This document shows, piece after piece, positions 14,880-24,150 of a stretch of 64,000 nucleotides of DNA (positions are counted from its first letter, which is position 1; every line of letters begins with the position of its first letter). The notes under the pieces are model-generated. The model did no database searches and was not told the origin of the DNA. It was given only the letters and a program-made list of their open reading frames with translations. The position numbers were made by a program, and so were the translations under genes. This DNA comes from Pedobacter roseus (GTDB lineage Bacteria; Bacteroidota; Bacteroidia; Sphingobacteriales; Sphingobacteriaceae). Where the stretch lies: NCBI RefSeq assembly GCF_014395225.1, contig NZ_CP060723.1, forward strand, positions 1,240,001 to 1,304,000. The letters run 5' to 3'.

Positions 14880-17800
14880 TACTGAATTTACTAAAGTTTG
14901 AACTGAAATACCATTTCGGCCAGATTTCTTTTAAAGTAGCAGCGCTTTTATTTTTTGTTCTGGGGTATTTCTGTGTAGTGCAGGGTGGCTTCGGTGGAGA
15001 AGAAATTCATAAAAACTCGCCTTATGTCATCACTAATATTATCGCATTGCTTTCACTTTTTTCCATCTTCTCAGGGACTATATTCAGTGCGAATGTGGTG
15101 TTGAGAGATGCGATGTTCAGGATGGAAGCTGTTATTTTCACTACATCGGTTAATAAACTAAACTATTTTGTTATCAGGTTTTTAGGCTTGCTCCTTGCTG
15201 TTTTTAGTCTGTATATATTCGTAGTTCTGGGGATTTTTATTGGCTCCTTTTTTGTCGATACCGATCGTTTGGGCACTTTTCACATTAACTACTTTTTGCA
15301 GCCACTTTTGGTTTTTGCTTTTCCTAATGTACTGTTTGCAGTGGGAGCATTGTTTTGTACGGCTATATTAACTAAAAGCATCAGGGCAATTTACGTAGTG
15401 GGTGTATTGATTTACATCTTATACATGCTTGCTTCGATATTTGGAAATTCTCCCTTGCTGGCCACTTCCACAATGAAAGCAAGTAGTACGGATATTTTGC
15501 CTTTACTGTTAGATCCTTTTGCGCTGGCTTCGTTTTTTGGCGAAACCCGTTCGTGGACGGATATTCAACGTAACCAACAATTATTTCCGGTAGAAGGTGT
15601 TTTTTTGTTCAACAGGTTATTGTGGATGGGCATCACTGCTTTAATTATGTTGGTGACTTACCGCTTGTTTAATTTTCGTGTACAGCAGCAGAAACAATTA
15701 AAATTAAAGGTACTTAAACCAGAACAAATAAAACTGATTCCTTATCGCACTCTAAAGGTTTTCCCTAGTGGTTTACATTATGTTTTCAGCACATTTAAAA
15801 CGCAATTCAGATTAGAAGTGATCTTCTTATTTAAGAATATCCCGATTATGGTAATGCTTTTACTCTGGGTGTTTTTGTATGGTGTAGAATTAAAAGATCA
15901 ATTGTTCAGTGGTGTTTACGGTATTCATAGTTATCCCGCAACCGGTATTATTATCGAAGAAATGCGTTCGATTAAATTCGGATTGATCCTGATCTTATTC
16001 TATGCTGCAGAAACCATCAGCAGGGAAAAATCGGTTAATATTCATGCCTTAATTTACAGCACACCTGTTCGGAATTCCGTTTTATGGATGGCGAAAAGTT
16101 TCAGCCTGTTTACATTGGTTTTTATCCTCGTTACGTTAAATATTGTTATCGGTATTGTTTTACAGGTTAGCCACGGTTATTTTCACATCGAATTGCCTTT
16201 ATATTTAACATTATACTATTACAGTGCCTTCCCGATGTTGCTTTTTGTAGTGCTCATTATTTTTATTCAGAATTTAAGCACGAATAAATACCTCGGCATG
16301 GTATTAAGTATGGTTGTTGTTTTTCTCATTTCTTATTCGGAAAGGTTTGGGATATCGCATTATCTCTTCCGCTTTGCAACCGTTCCAGATCTCCTTTACT
16401 CTTATTTCAACGGTTTTGGATATTATGCTACACCTTTTAACTGGTATATGTTGTATTGGACTGCTTTTGCTGCAATTATTGCTGTTTTAACTATTGGAAT
16501 GTGGCAGCGCAATATCGAAGTAAAGGTTCTTGAAAGATTTAGGTTAATTGCTAAAAGCCTGAAGCACTATAAATGGATCGCTATTTTTGCATTGTTGACC
16601 TGGATTTCATGCGGCGCCTTCATTTTTCATCAAAGCAATATTATCGGGAAGTATCAAAATAAAGATGCGCAATTAGCATGGAGATTAGCCTACGAAAAGA
16701 GATATAAATCAATGGCAGCTTTGTCTCAACCGGTAATAAAATCGGTTAAAACCAATGTCGATTTATATCCACGCGAAGGCAAATATACCGTTAAAGGCAC
16801 TTATCAGCTAAGGAATGAAACAACATTACCCATTTCTAAAATATGGATTTCAGTTAACCCCGCTGTAAATTCATTTTCGGTTGACGTAGCTGGAGGTGAC
16901 AAAAACGAAATAGATGAGCGCTATAATCAGCAATTTATTACGCTAAAAGCTCCTTTAAAACCAAATGAAGAAATAAAAATGGATTTTTCTATTGAAGTTA
17001 TCCGCTCTGGATTTACCGCTTTTGATAGCGAAAATTCTATCCTTAAAAATGGAACTTATATCGAACTGGAAAAATTTGTTCCCCAATTGGGCTATAGCTA
17101 TAATTTTGAAAGCGATGATAAACAAGAACGGAAAAAAGCAGGTTTGGCTGAAATTGCCACCAAACCAGATTGTGGAAATAAGTATGAACTGATTGATTTA
17201 GAAACCACCATTTCTACGGAAACAGACCAGAAAGTGGTTACTGTTGGCGAATTACAGAAAGAATGGGTAGCAGGTAATAAAAGATATTTTACATACAAAA
17301 CGGTTCAACCCATAAATTTCATGTTTGCCCTGAGCAGTGCGAAATATGCGGTTAAAAAAGAAAAGTATGGAGAAATAGATTTGAGTATTTATTATCAGCC
17401 TGGACAGGAATATAACCTGAAAAGTATTTTTGAAGGTGTTCGGGATGCTTTGGATTATGGCAATAAAAATTTCGCAAGCTATCCGCTTAAAAAAATCACC
17501 ATTGCCGAAATTCCACAATACAAAGGGGCTGCTACCGCTTACCCGGGATTAGTTTTTAGTGAAGAGCGTATTAATTTTTTAGGAAATTATAGCCAAAGTA
17601 ATACCATTAATCAAAGTTATGCTATTGCCGCACACGAAACCGCACATCAATGGTGGGCGAATATACTGGCTCCTGTTGATGGGGAGGGTTATGCTATGCT
17701 AACGGAATCGCTGGCGAAATACACTGAAAATGAGCTGATCGAAAAAAGATTTGGTAAAATGTACTTAAGGAAATACCTCGCTTATGATAATAACCTCTAT

Positions 17801-18394
17801 TTTTTGAACCGGAACAACAGCGAAAAGGAATTGCCGCTGGCCAAAACTTTAGATCAGTCTTATGTGCATTACCAAAAGGGTGGATTGATGATGTATGCTG
17901 TGAAAGAGTTATTAGGGGAGGAAAAGTTTGATAATGTATTAAGTCAGCTTATTACCGATCATAAAAGCCCGAAACCAAAAGCTAAAGCAACTGATCTGGT
18001 GAATGCATTTCTAAATCAGGCTTCGCCTGAACAAAAGAATTTTATAAACGATTGTTTTAACAAGGTGGTGACTTACAATCTGGGGATCAAATTACTTAGC
18101 TACTCTGCCTTGAACAACGGGAAATATAAAGTTGAACTAGAAATTGCAGCTGAAAGAATAAGTGATGATATTAAGCAATTACCTGATCTTTATATAGATT
18201 TAGCCTGTTTTGATCAATTGGAAAGTGATTGGGATGCGAAAACGAAACCGGTTTATTTTCAAAAGTATCACCTCACGCAGAATAAAACCAGGCTTTCAAT
18301 TATAGTGAATCATAAGCCAAAAACAATAGCACTTGATCCTTACGGATATGCGTTAGACGGCGATAGAAGTGATAATATTGTGGTGGTGGAATAA
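14876..18394 (+). CDS. ABC-2 permease fused to an M1-family peptidase domain
   Basis: 1172 residues from the ATG at 14876, which overlaps the ATPase stop; an earlier ATG at 14744 is rejected because it lies inside the ATPase gene. Residues 1 to about 600 hold two sets of membrane segments of an ABC-2 permease. The C-terminal part, after a last membrane segment near residue 580 (WIAIFALLTWISCGAFIF), is an M1-like metallopeptidase with zinc motif HETAHQWW and a downstream Glu in MLTESLAKY, the spacing used by this fusion family. The peptidase should lie outside the cytosol. The family is widespread in Bacteroidetes; substrate unknown. Confidence 0.92.
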   Translation: MILNLLKFELKYHFGQISFKVAALLFFVLGYFCVVQGGFGGEEIHKNSPYVITNIIALLSLFSIFSGTIFSANVVLRDAMFRMEAVIFTTSVNKLNYFVIRFLGLLLAVFSLYIFVVLGIFIGSFFVDTDRLGTFHINYFLQPLLVFAFPNVLFAVGALFCTAILTKSIRAIYVVGVLIYILYMLASIFGNSPLLATSTMKASSTDILPLLLDPFALASFFGETRSWTDIQRNQQLFPVEGVFLFNRLLWMGITALIMLVTYRLFNFRVQQQKQLKLKVLKPEQIKLIPYRTLKVFPSGLHYVFSTFKTQFRLEVIFLFKNIPIMVMLLLWVFLYGVELKDQLFSGVYGIHSYPATGIIIEEMRSIKFGLILILFYAAETISREKSVNIHALIYSTPVRNSVLWMAKSFSLFTLVFILVTLNIVIGIVLQVSHGYFHIELPLYLTLYYYSAFPMLLFVVLIIFIQNLSTNKYLGMVLSMVVVFLISYSERFGISHYLFRFATVPDLLYSYFNGFGYYATPFNWYMLYWTAFAAIIAVLTIGMWQRNIEVKVLERFRLIAKSLKHYKWIAIFALLTWISCGAFIFHQSNIIGKYQNKDAQLAWRLAYEKRYKSMAALSQPVIKSVKTNVDLYPREGKYTVKGTYQLRNETTLPISKIWISVNPAVNSFSVDVAGGDKNEIDERYNQQFITLKAPLKPNEEIKMDFSIEVIRSGFTAFDSENSILKNGTYIELEKFVPQLGYSYNFESDDKQERKKAGLAEIATKPDCGNKYELIDLETTISTETDQKVVTVGELQKEWVAGNKRYFTYKTVQPINFMFALSSAKYAVKKEKYGEIDLSIYYQPGQEYNLKSIFEGVRDALDYGNKNFASYPLKKITIAEIPQYKGAATAYPGLVFSEERINFLGNYSQSNTINQSYAIAAHETAHQWWANILAPVDGEGYAMLTESLAKYTENELIEKRFGKMYLRKYLAYDNNLYFLNRNNSEKELPLAKTLDQSYVHYQKGGLMMYAVKELLGEEKFDNVLSQLITDHKSPKPKAKATDLVNAFLNQASPEQKNFINDCFNKVVTYNLGIKLLSYSALNNGKYKVELEIAAERISDDIKQLPDLYIDLACFDQLESDWDAKTKPVYFQKYHLTQNKTRLSIIVNHKPKTIALDPYGYALDGDRSDNIVVVE

Positions 18395-18408
18395 AGTAGC
18401 TTAGATTA

Positions 18409-18760
18409 TTCTAGTTATAGCATCTCGCTATGACACGCGATTATTTTCCGGGGTCTTAGCGAGACGCTAAGACCAGATTGGTTGTTGTTTCTGGCGTAAT
18501 TCCTTTATTTTCGTCATTTCGAGCGCAGCGCAGCGTAGTCGAGAAATCTTTTAAAGTTGTTACTAAATCTGGTTCAAAGATTTCTCTATTTTGCAACTGG
18601 TGAAAAACCAGTTAGCTTAATCCTATAGCTGGTAGGATCGAAATGACGATTTTTTATATAATAATTTGCTGTTTTAAACCATACTGGTTGTAGCGTCTCG
18701 CTACGACATGCGATTATTTTTGTAGGATCTTAGCGAGACGCTAAGACCAGATTGCGTCTA
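18409..18760. repeat. Nested repeats between convergent genes
   Basis: Two copies of a two-hairpin module (about 18415-18478 and 18686-18752) flank one inverted-repeat unit of the 7231-8810 family (18512-18648). Each module has a short hairpin (ATAGC/GCTAT at 18417-18431; GTAGCG-TCT-CGCTAC at 18690-18704), a CGCGATTATTTT or TGCGATTATTTT link and a longer hairpin with loop AGA (GGTCTTAGCG/CGCTAAGACC at 18452-18474; similar at 18726-18748). The central unit's side hairpin is AACTGGT-GAAAA-ACCAGTT. The region separates the convergent permease and AraC genes; no gene is seen in it. Confidence 0.85.
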
Positions 18761-18772
18761 AATGAAGATTAC

Positions 18773-19714
18773 TTAATTAGCCCTGAACCCCTTTGGCGTA
18801 CACTGCATCTGGCGTTTAAAAAATATATTGAAGTTTGCCGGGTATTCAAAACCCAGACAATAAGCAATTTGCGCAATATTCCATTCGGTGTGCTTCAATA
18901 AAGCCACTGCTTCAGTTGCTATTCTCCTCGAAATGTGCTCAGAAGTGGTTTTACCAGTTATCTCTTTTACAGCATGGTTGAGGTGATTTACATGTACCAG
19001 TAACCTGCAGGCAAAGTCGTGGGCTGTTTTTAATTCTAAAATGTGTTCAGTAGAACCAATAGGGAACTGTCTTTCCAACAATTCGAGAAACAACGCGGTT
19101 AAACGTGCCGATGCATTGTTCTGTTTAAATAAAATATCCTGTGGTTTTACCTTTAATGCTTCGTGAACGATCAGTTGCACATAATTCCTTAACAGATCGT
19201 ATTTGTGGATGTAATCGCCATCCATTTCTTTCATCATTTTGCAAAAGATATCCCTCAAGGTTACTTCCTGATCCTCATCAATATGAATTACCGGACTATC
19301 GTTTATGCGCCACAACAACGAATCGCGAAGGATTTCGTTGCGGTTATGTATAAAATTCTCAGTAAATAAACAGAAAAAACCAGCAGGTTTTGGCGAGGTA
19401 CTTTCCCATGAATACGGAATATTCGGGTTGGTAAACAATAGCGCCCTACCTTTAATTTCTATGTCAGCATCGGCATAATGCAAAATTCCATTGCCAATAA
19501 TCAGCGAAATTTTATAAAAATCCCTGCGACTAAAAGCGGAGGGGATGTTGGTGCAAACCACACTTCTGTTAAAAACATTAAAATGCCCAATATCATTAAT
19601 CATCCCTAAGCTTGGCGTAGGGATCTCTGGCCGTGTAATTTTCAGCCTATTATAAAAATCCTCTAAAGTTTCCTTTTTTTGAAGCGTAGAAAGCTCTTGA
19701 TTTTTTGATAACAT
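18773..19714 (-). CDS. AraC family transcriptional regulator
   Basis: 313 residues. The C-terminal domain shows the two helix-turn-helix motifs of AraC/XylS regulators: FACRLLVHVNHLNHAVKEITGKTTSEHISRRI and LLKHTEWNIAQIAYCLGFEYPANFNIFFKRQMQCTPKGFR. The N-terminal part is a cupin-like sensing domain (IKGRALLFTNPNIPYSWES). It lies 23 bp after the RND adaptor gene on the same strand, so it may be the distal gene of the efflux operon and control it. The inducer is unknown. Confidence 0.93.
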   Translation of the reverse strand: MLSKNQELSTLQKKETLEDFYNRLKITRPEIPTPSLGMINDIGHFNVFNRSVVCTNIPSAFSRRDFYKISLIIGNGILHYADADIEIKGRALLFTNPNIPYSWESTSPKPAGFFCLFTENFIHNRNEILRDSLLWRINDSPVIHIDEDQEVTLRDIFCKMMKEMDGDYIHKYDLLRNYVQLIVHEALKVKPQDILFKQNNASARLTALFLELLERQFPIGSTEHILELKTAHDFACRLLVHVNHLNHAVKEITGKTTSEHISRRIATEAVALLKHTEWNIAQIAYCLGFEYPANFNIFFKRQMQCTPKGFRAN

Positions 19715-19737
19715 AATTAATCCTTAGTAACGTAAAG

Positions 19738-20838
19738 TTATGGTTTAATCACCATTCCTTCATGCATTTCCTCTGTAGGTTCTGCCACTAATTTGTCACC
19801 TTCTGCCAGCTCACCAAAAACCTCAACTTTATCTTCAGTTTCCCTGCCTTTTTTTACAGCCACTTTAACCGCTTTGTTATCAGCTACTTTTAATACAAAT
19901 AATCCTTCGCTGGTATCTAATAATGCCTTTTTAGAGATGATGAAGGTGCTGGCATTGGCCGGAAGCGGGATATTCAGCTCGGCTACCATACCAGGTAATA
20001 AAACCTTTGAAGCATTTGGCACGTCCATCTCCACACGCTCTGAACGTAAACGGACATCTAAAGCACCGGATAAACGTTTCACTTTTGCTTTAAAAGTTTG
20101 GTTTGGTAAAGATTTTACAGAGAAACTCACTTCATCGCCAGCTTTTAAATAACCGGTATAAACCTCTGGAATGGAAACCGCCAAACGCAGGTTTTTCTGA
20201 TCCTGCAACGTAAATAAAGGCAGATCAGAACCTTTTCCTGTCGGACCAACGTAAGCACCTAAATTTACATTTCTGGCCGAAATAATCCCGCTAAATGGTG
20301 CCCTGATGGTTAAATAATCCTGAACCGAACCTACCTCTTTATAAGCTGCTTTTGCGGCTTCGAGCTGTGCCAGATCGGAGTTCTTTTTCGCCATCGCCTG
20401 GTCAAGGTCGTTGGTAGAAATGGTACCTGGGGTTTTACTGGTTTCGTATAAACGGTTATAATTGGCTTTGCTGGCGGTATAAATAGCTTCCTGAGCTTTA
20501 ATTCTTGATTGTGTTGCAGCCAGTTGCGAAGTCATTTCTGGTGCTTCTAAAGTCATCAATAACTGGCCTTTGCTCACTTCTGATCCAATATCAACTTTTA
20601 ATGACTTCACAAAGCTGCTCACTTTAGCATATAAATCAACTTGTTGAAAGGCAATCAGTTCGCCTGGCAAGTTGAGTTGGGTTGATAACTTTTCTTTTTT
20701 AAGATCGAATGTTGCGATGCTTGCTTCTTTCTCTTTTTTCGCGGCAACTTTAGATTCTGAATGTCCACAGCCGTATATTGCCGTAAGCATTAAAAATCCC
20801 GTACTTAATAATCCTGTTGAAAATATCTTTGTATTCAT
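19738..20838 (-). CDS. RND efflux periplasmic adaptor (HlyD/AcrA family) lipoprotein
   Basis: 366 residues. A lipoprotein-type signal (LTAIYGCGHSES, Cys at residue 24) anchors it to a membrane. The barrel-sandwich lipoyl motif is split around a coiled-coil hairpin: LYAKVSSFVKSLKVDIGSEVSKGQLL near residue 70 and LTIRAPFSGIISARNVNLGAYV near residue 170. A beta-barrel and membrane-proximal domain follow (VLPGMVAELNIPL). It links the RND pump and TolC. It starts 14 bp after the pump gene in the operon TolC-RND-adaptor-AraC. Confidence 0.94.
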   Translation of the reverse strand: MNTKIFSTGLLSTGFLMLTAIYGCGHSESKVAAKKEKEASIATFDLKKEKLSTQLNLPGELIAFQQVDLYAKVSSFVKSLKVDIGSEVSKGQLLMTLEAPEMTSQLAATQSRIKAQEAIYTASKANYNRLYETSKTPGTISTNDLDQAMAKKNSDLAQLEAAKAAYKEVGSVQDYLTIRAPFSGIISARNVNLGAYVGPTGKGSDLPLFTLQDQKNLRLAVSIPEVYTGYLKAGDEVSFSVKSLPNQTFKAKVKRLSGALDVRLRSERVEMDVPNASKVLLPGMVAELNIPLPANASTFIISKKALLDTSEGLFVLKVADNKAVKVAVKKGRETEDKVEVFGELAEGDKLVAEPTEEMHEGMVIKP

Positions 20839-20852
20839 TTGTGATGATGATT

Positions 20853-23800
20853 TTATTCGTTTTCTTCTAAACCTTTAATGTAGTGGATGCTGTCTGTATC
20901 TTCCGGGTCAAGCGACATCGAATTGGTTGTTTGTTTTCCCTGAACCCATGCAAATACCAATGGCAATATAATCAATACAGCGAATGTGGAAGCCAATAAA
21001 CCTCCAATTACTGCCCTGCCCAGTGGCGAAACAGCCCCGCCACCTTCGCCATGACCGATGGCCATAGGCAGCATACCGGCAATCATGGCAATACTAGTCA
21101 TAATAATCGGACGTAAACGCAAAGCAGCTGCTTCACGTGCCGATTCGAGCGCATTGCCATTATTCTTTCTCAGTTGCTCGGCGTTGGTAATCAATAACAC
21201 CGCATTGGCGATGGATACCCCAACCGACATGATAATCCCCATATACGATTGAAGGTTTAAGGTTGATCCGGTTAGGGTTAACAACAATAATGATCCCAGA
21301 ATTACTGCTGGCACCGTTGCTAAAATAACCAATGGCACTTTAAACGACTGGAAGTTTGCGGCCAGCATCAGGAATATAACCACAATGGCAACTAATAATC
21401 CCGATTGCAAACTATCTAAGGTATCACCTAATACTTTGCTCATCCCAATTGCGGTAACATTTAATCCCCTTGGCAATTCGCCCAGATCTTTGATTGCTTT
21501 TTGCATATCTTTTGATGCAGTTCCCAAATCGGTATGATAAAGGTTTGCGGTTACCGATAGGAAAGGCATAGCCCCAATGTTATCGTTTTCACCAGCGGTA
21601 GTATCTGGGGTGATTTTGGCAACATCGCTTAATACTGGTCGGGCCGAGTTTTTCAATAGTGGGATTTCTCCGATATCATCTTTACTGGTCATCTGGTTAA
21701 GCGGTACCTGCACCTGCACATTGTATGGCAAAGCTGCTTTTTCATCCAGCCAGATATTTTTATCAGTATAGCGTGATGATGAGGTGGAAGCAATCAACGA
21801 TCTCGAAATGTCAGCCATATCTACCCCGATCTGTGCAGCGCGTGTTCTGTCGATATCGATGTTCAATGATGGATATTTAATCGGCTGGGCAATCTGAACG
21901 TCCCTCATGTAAGGGATTTCCTTTAATTCAGCCAGGATTTTATTGGCATATTTTTCGTTTAGTTTCTTGTTTTTACCAGCAATGCGGATCTCAACAGGGG
22001 TAGGAGAGCCCTGGCTCAATACCTTGTCTGTTAATTCGATAGGCTCAAAAGAAAGTTTAACGTCAGGCAGTAATTTTTTGATTTTTTCCCTAAACTGATC
22101 CTTGAAATCGTCCATGTCTTCTTCAAAATCTTTTAAACTTACCTGGAAAACAGCTTCATGCGGACCGGCCATGAACTGGTAGATCGGATTTACTGAAAAC
22201 TGTGCCGGGTGCTGACCAACATAAACGGAAGAAATGCCTACATGCTCTTCGCCAACCATTTTTTTCAATTCTGCCAAAACAACGTTTGCTTTTTCTTCGG
22301 TACGCTCTAAACGTGTTCCATCAGGAGCGCGTAAACGCAACTGGAATTGGCTTGAATTTACCCTTGGTAAAACATCACGGCCAATGTTGACTAATAACAG
22401 GGCTGCAGAGCCAATAATTACGACCAGATAAATTAGTACGACAGATTTTTTGTAAGGGAGTATGCGATCTAGAAAACGCATAAAACGGTTTCTGAATTTA
22501 TCAAAAAAGCCAATTTTGCCATCACCGCTAAAATCTTCCCGCTCAACCAGAACCCTTTTTTGATTGAGGGTATCTTTTTCCGATTCGAGTGTAATTCCGG
22601 TGGCTTTAAAATCTGCCTCATCCTGTGTAATGCCGGGATGGTGTGCAGCGCCTTTTTTAGGATGTGCTACCATCAGCCAGTTGGCCATAATCGGCACAAA
22701 AGTTTGCGATAATAAAAACGATACCACCATCGAAAATCCGATTGCGAGTGCCAATGGCAAAAATAATGCACCCGGAATACCAGTCATGGTAAAAGCAGGG
22801 GCAAACACGGCAAGGATACAGAACAGGATCAGCAATTTAGGGAAAGCGATTTCCTTACAGGCATCCCAGATCGCCAGGGCCTTGGGTTTCCCCATATCAA
22901 AATGCTGGTGGATGTTTTCTATCGTTACCGTCGATTCATCGACCAAAATACCAATCGCCAGAGCCAATCCGCTCAAAGTCATGATATTGATCGTTTGTCC
23001 GAATAATTTTAGGAATAAAACCCCTGCAATAATCGAAGTTGGGATGGTAAGGATTACAATCAAGGCTGCACGTTTATCGCCAAGGAAAAGTAAAACCATT
23101 AATCCTGTTAATATGGCACCAATGGCACCTTCGCTGATTAAACTTTTTACCGCATTGATTACATAAACAGATTGGTCAAACTCGTAAGAAAGTTTAACAT
23201 CTTCAGGTAATGAACTTTGGATATTCGGCAGGTTTTTCTTTAAATTTTTTACCACATCCCAGGTAGAAGCATCTCCAGATTTTGCGATACTTAAATACAC
23301 CGAGCGTTTTCCGTTAATTAAAGCATAACCTGCAACCAAATCGGCACCATCTTTAACCGTGGCCACATCGCGGAGCTGTAAATTTTGTACACTTCCTTTA
23401 AACAAAGGAATGTTTTCAAAATCCTTTACTTTTTTAATAGTATAATTGGTTGGCGTAAGGTAGTTTTTATCACCAATCCTTACATTTCCTGATGGTGCAG
23501 TCTGGTTATTTAACCTGATGGCCTCTACCACCTGATCGACCGTTAAATTGTGCGAACGGAGTAAAGATGGGTTTACGTTTATTTCTATCGTTCTGGGGCT
23601 ACCACCAAATGGAGCAGGTGAAAGTAAACCTGGGATAGCCGAAAAACTTGGACGAACATAAGTATTGGCTAAATCCTGCAGTTCGTTGTTGGTGCGTATC
23701 GGACTACTTAATACCAATTGACCAACCGGGAGCGAAGAAGCATCGAAACGGATCACGAAAGGCGGCTGCGAGCCTGGCGGGAAAATGGCCTGTGCCCTGG

Positions 23801-24137
23801 TAGACAGCGCACTAAGCTCGGCCGCGGCCTGCGCCATGTTGGTGCCTTCGTAATAGGTTAATTTCATCAGCATTAAACCCTGTGTGTTTTTGGTTTCGAT
23901 ACTTTTGATACCGTTTGCAAAAAGCAGGATGTTGACATATTGTTTACCAAAATAAGCCTCCATCTGGTCGGGAGTATAACCGCCAAAAGGGTGGGCAATA
24001 TAAATTACCGGAAGGTTCATCTGCGGCAGGATATCAACCTTGATCTGGTTGATGGCCCCAATACCAAAAAAGAACAGTCCGGCTACTAAAACTAAGATGG
24101 ATATGGGTTTGCGAAGTGCGAAACGTATTAAATTCAT
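20853..24137 (-). CDS. RND family efflux permease (AcrB/CusA superfamily)
   Basis: 1094 residues, full length for the family. It opens MNLIRFALRKPISILVLVAGLFFFG, the first of 12 membrane segments, and has two large periplasmic loops. Conserved stretches include GGSPRTIEINVNP, the membrane-segment-4 acidic motif LAIGILVDESTVTIENIHQH, and late segments GVSIANAVLLITNAEQL and LRLRPIIMTSIAMIAGMLPMA. Proton-driven export is expected; whether drugs or other compounds are moved cannot be read. An unusual feature is a hydrophilic insert of about 60 residues around residues 490-555. It lies 13 bp after TolC. Confidence 0.95.
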   Translation of the reverse strand: MNLIRFALRKPISILVLVAGLFFFGIGAINQIKVDILPQMNLPVIYIAHPFGGYTPDQMEAYFGKQYVNILLFANGIKSIETKNTQGLMLMKLTYYEGTNMAQAAAELSALSTRAQAIFPPGSQPPFVIRFDASSLPVGQLVLSSPIRTNNELQDLANTYVRPSFSAIPGLLSPAPFGGSPRTIEINVNPSLLRSHNLTVDQVVEAIRLNNQTAPSGNVRIGDKNYLTPTNYTIKKVKDFENIPLFKGSVQNLQLRDVATVKDGADLVAGYALINGKRSVYLSIAKSGDASTWDVVKNLKKNLPNIQSSLPEDVKLSYEFDQSVYVINAVKSLISEGAIGAILTGLMVLLFLGDKRAALIVILTIPTSIIAGVLFLKLFGQTINIMTLSGLALAIGILVDESTVTIENIHQHFDMGKPKALAIWDACKEIAFPKLLILFCILAVFAPAFTMTGIPGALFLPLALAIGFSMVVSFLLSQTFVPIMANWLMVAHPKKGAAHHPGITQDEADFKATGITLESEKDTLNQKRVLVEREDFSGDGKIGFFDKFRNRFMRFLDRILPYKKSVVLIYLVVIIGSAALLLVNIGRDVLPRVNSSQFQLRLRAPDGTRLERTEEKANVVLAELKKMVGEEHVGISSVYVGQHPAQFSVNPIYQFMAGPHEAVFQVSLKDFEEDMDDFKDQFREKIKKLLPDVKLSFEPIELTDKVLSQGSPTPVEIRIAGKNKKLNEKYANKILAELKEIPYMRDVQIAQPIKYPSLNIDIDRTRAAQIGVDMADISRSLIASTSSSRYTDKNIWLDEKAALPYNVQVQVPLNQMTSKDDIGEIPLLKNSARPVLSDVAKITPDTTAGENDNIGAMPFLSVTANLYHTDLGTASKDMQKAIKDLGELPRGLNVTAIGMSKVLGDTLDSLQSGLLVAIVVIFLMLAANFQSFKVPLVILATVPAVILGSLLLLTLTGSTLNLQSYMGIIMSVGVSIANAVLLITNAEQLRKNNGNALESAREAAALRLRPIIMTSIAMIAGMLPMAIGHGEGGGAVSPLGRAVIGGLLASTFAVLIILPLVFAWVQGKQTTNSMSLDPEDTDSIHYIKGLEENE

Positions 24138-24150
24138 TTATATAGCCAGA

